Below are positions 7,085-8,194 of a stretch of 8,194 bases of DNA, piece after piece. The translations under genes were made by a program, and so were the position numbers. The stretch spans positions 1 to 8,194 of the forward strand of contig CAZELP010000038.1 of assembly GCA_964513205.1 (NCBI GenBank), given 5' to 3'. Source of the stretch: JAGVJT01 sp964513205. GTDB lineage: Bacteria; Pseudomonadota; Gammaproteobacteria; Legionellales; Legionellaceae. The notes under the pieces were generated by a model that saw nothing but the letters and a program-made list of their open reading frames with translations, was not told the DNA's origin and did not search any database. The first letter of the stretch is position 1, and each line of letters starts with the position of its first letter.

Positions 7085-7106
7085 TTTAGCCCGTCAATGC
7101 TAGTAT
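7079..7106 (+). promoter_or_regulatory. Candidate promoter of the icmN-like gene and dam
   Basis: TTGCAA (7079-7084, 4 of 6) and TAGTAT (7101-7106, 4 of 6) are separated by 16 nt, and TGC directly precedes the -10, giving an extended -10 element. Transcription would start near 7112-7114, so the leader before the ATG at 7126 would be only about 12-14 nt and carries no Shine-Dalgarno sequence. I do not see a tandem PmrA-type or CpxR-type repeat here. Confidence 0.45.
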
Positions 7107-7125
7107 TGATTGATCATCAATTGAT
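7105..7125. promoter_or_regulatory. Overlapping palindromes with a GATC site at the icmN start region
   Basis: ATTGAT (7105-7110) pairs with ATCAAT (7116-7121) across TGATC, and ATCAATTGAT (7116-7125) is itself a perfect 10-bp palindrome ending at the base before the ATG. There are thus three related half-sites spanning the end of the -10 box, the predicted transcription start and the translation start. The core TGATCA includes a Dam target GATC at 7112-7115. This suits an operator or a methylation-sensitive site; no regulator can be named. Confidence 0.4.
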
Positions 7126-7734
7126 ATGGAAAAACTCGTGAACAGCTTGCAAACGCTCTTTCGAATTGCTCTCCTCTCTATGCTATTAACTGGCTGTTTC
7201 AGTCCCCCTTTTAATAACTTCAGAGACCCTTTACAGACCGATCCGAGTGCAATTTCTCCATTTACATTAAGAGCAAGGTTGATAGAAAAATTACGCCGAG
7301 AAGATGTTCAATTTGTACGTTATGGCGATCAGTACACGCTTATTGTGCCAACAGATCGATACTTTGTCTTCAACTCACCACATTTAAATGACATTTGTTA
7401 TCCAGGTCTCAATGACATTGCAGGATTAATCAAAACATACCATTACGACAAGATTTATGTGGCCGCGTTTACTGATGATATTGGCTCCGATCATCACAAA
7501 GATAAGCTATCTTTGGCAAGAGCTGAAACAATGCTCACGTTTCTATGGGCAAAAAGAATTCCTGCAGAACATCTTGTTGCAGAAGGATATGGTGATGAAC
7601 ACGACATTGGTGACAATCATTTTATTCACTCCAGCGCTTATAATCGCCGAATTGAAATTCAGTGGACGGAAACACCCAAAAAATCAAAAAAGGTCATGCC
7701 ACGCAGATTATCTGCAGCTGAGCTAACTAAATAG
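7126..7734 (+). CDS. icmN: OmpA-domain lipoprotein, probable IcmN/DotK of the Dot/Icm type IVB secretion system
   Basis: Predicted lipoprotein of 202 residues with a signal peptide and lipobox LTGC (21-24, lipidated C24), then a PPFNNF segment, and an OmpA-like peptidoglycan-binding domain at about 70-180. The domain aligns without gaps to E. coli OmpA over TDxIGSD...LSxxRA: D117 and R132 match OmpA D241 and R256, which bind diaminopimelate. GYGDEHD (154-160) and NRRIEI (173-178) complete it. A basic tail of about 20 residues follows. Short length, PPFNNF after the lipid Cys and the sequence around the GYGD and NRRIEIQW motifs resemble IcmN/DotK as I recall it; DotK is a peptidoglycan-linked part of the Dot/Icm outer-membrane complex. 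A generic Pal-like lipoprotein is the alternative. GTG at 7138 is a possible later start, with GGA 7 nt upstream. dam follows after 4 nt, so they are probably cotranscribed. Confidence 0.68.
   Translation: MEKLVNSLQTLFRIALLSMLLTGCFSPPFNNFRDPLQTDPSAISPFTLRARLIEKLRREDVQFVRYGDQYTLIVPTDRYFVFNSPHLNDICYPGLNDIAGLIKTYHYDKIYVAAFTDDIGSDHHKDKLSLARAETMLTFLWAKRIPAEHLVAEGYGDEHDIGDNHFIHSSAYNRRIEIQWTETPKKSKKVMPRRLSAAELTK
7703..7715 (+). repeat. Perfect inverted repeat near the end of the icmN-like gene, ahead of dam
   Basis: GCAGAT (7703-7708) and ATCTGC (7710-7715) flank a single T. As RNA it would fold as a 5-bp stem with a TTA loop. It lies in the last codons of the icmN-like gene, 23 nt before the dam start codon. 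There is no U-run, so it is not an intrinsic terminator; a role in setting dam expression is possible but unproven. Confidence 0.3.
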
Positions 7735-7738
7735 AAAC

Positions 7739-8194
7739 ATGAATAAAAAAGAAAAACCTTTTCTAAAGTGGGCCGGCGGTAAATACCGCTGTCTCCAGCA
7801 TGTACTCTCCTCCCTGCCAAAAGCAAAGCGATTAGTCGAGCCTTTTCTTGGATCTGGAGTTGTCTTTATGAACACGTCCTATCCTCAATATTTTTTAGCC
7901 GATACAAATGCAGATTTAATCAATCTCTATCAACATCTACAAACTGAAGGCGATGATTTTATTCTGAAATGTGAATCATTTTTCTCTACAGAAAACAACG
8001 ATAGTGAACGCTACTACACATATCGAACCATGTTCAATCAAACAAAAGACACGCATTTAAGAGCCTATTTGTTTTTATATCTCAATCGACATGGGTACAA
8101 TGGTTTATGTCGTTACAACCAACAGGGTCAATATAATGTTCCTTTTGGCCGATACAAAAAGCCTTATTTTCCTCAAAAAGAACTGCGTTTATTC
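7739..8194 (+). CDS. dam: DNA adenine methylase Dam, 3' end cut by the window edge
   Basis: N-terminal 152 residues of a GATC-specific N6-adenine methyltransferase; the frame is open to the last base. S-adenosylmethionine-binding motifs FLKWAGGK (8-15) and FLGSG (36-40) are present, followed by LADTNADL (53-60). The segment LNRHGYNGLCRYN (115-127) and NVPFGRYKKPYFP (133-145) are almost identical to E. coli Dam and belong to its DNA-recognition region. The catalytic DPPY motif would lie beyond the edge. Dam methylates adenine in GATC and in gammaproteobacteria guides mismatch repair, replication timing and some promoters. The ATG at 7739 lies 4 nt after the icmN-like stop, with only a weak ribosome binding site, so translation may depend on the upstream gene. 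By sequence it is the chromosomal housekeeping type rather than part of a restriction system. Confidence 0.95.
   Translation, partial: MNKKEKPFLKWAGGKYRCLQHVLSSLPKAKRLVEPFLGSGVVFMNTSYPQYFLADTNADLINLYQHLQTEGDDFILKCESFFSTENNDSERYYTYRTMFNQTKDTHLRAYLFLYLNRHGYNGLCRYNQQGQYNVPFGRYKKPYFPQKELRLF

Noticed and set aside
7457..7726. Plus-strand open frame of 89 codons overlapping the icmN-like gene.
   Set aside because: The overlapping frame encodes the conserved OmpA domain, including the peptidoglycan-binding residues, so this frame is a shadow.
7739..8194. Dam as part of a restriction-modification system or phage.
   Set aside because: The sequence is close to housekeeping Dam of E. coli, it is linked to a lipoprotein gene, and no endonuclease or phage gene is in view.

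Overview
The window looks like chromosomal DNA from an AT-rich gammaproteobacterium, probably a member of the Legionellales (the Legionella/Coxiella group). Three things point there. The TyrRS, M23 peptidase, Kup and Dam proteins are of gammaproteobacterial type. The order M23 peptidase / tyrS / rRNA-type promoter matches what I recall from Pseudomonas, where 16S rRNA follows tyrZ. An OmpA-domain lipoprotein (7126-7734) closely resembles IcmN/DotK of the Dot/Icm type IVB secretion system. The assignment is inference from recalled family features; no database was searched. I see no insertion sequence, phage gene, tRNA or CRISPR array.

Layout. Positions 1-42 carry, on the minus strand, a promoter with a perfect TTGACA box and an rrnB-P1-like discriminator; it points out of the window and probably drives an rRNA operon lying to the left. 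tyrS (minus, 43-1248) is divergent from a membrane-anchored MepM-like M23 endopeptidase (plus, 1430-2782); the 181-bp gap holds candidate promoters, an inverted repeat and a leader hairpin. The M23 gene runs head-on into spmB-spmA (minus, 2783-3918), a translationally coupled pair of membrane proteins. A 181-bp divergent gap leads to a secreted DUF1460 putative cell-wall amidase (plus, 4100-5125). Its stop codon overlaps that of kup (minus, 5122-6993), a low-affinity K+ transporter. A compact divergent region, in which both predicted promoters use the same palindromic TTGCAA box, leads to the icmN-like gene (7126-7734), followed after 4 nt by dam, which is cut by the right edge.

Functional reading. 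Three products bind or cut peptidoglycan by family knowledge: the M23 peptidase, the DUF1460 protein and the OmpA-domain lipoprotein. The others are housekeeping (TyrRS, Kup, Dam) or of unclear role (SpmAB). I see no single novel pathway. The most interesting points are the icmN-like gene with dam instead of other dot/icm genes, a Dam site (GATC) in the presumed promoter/leader of the operon that encodes Dam, the shared -35 box, and the two convergent gene pairs with no room for a terminator between their stop codons. No stretch longer than 300 bp lacks a gene.
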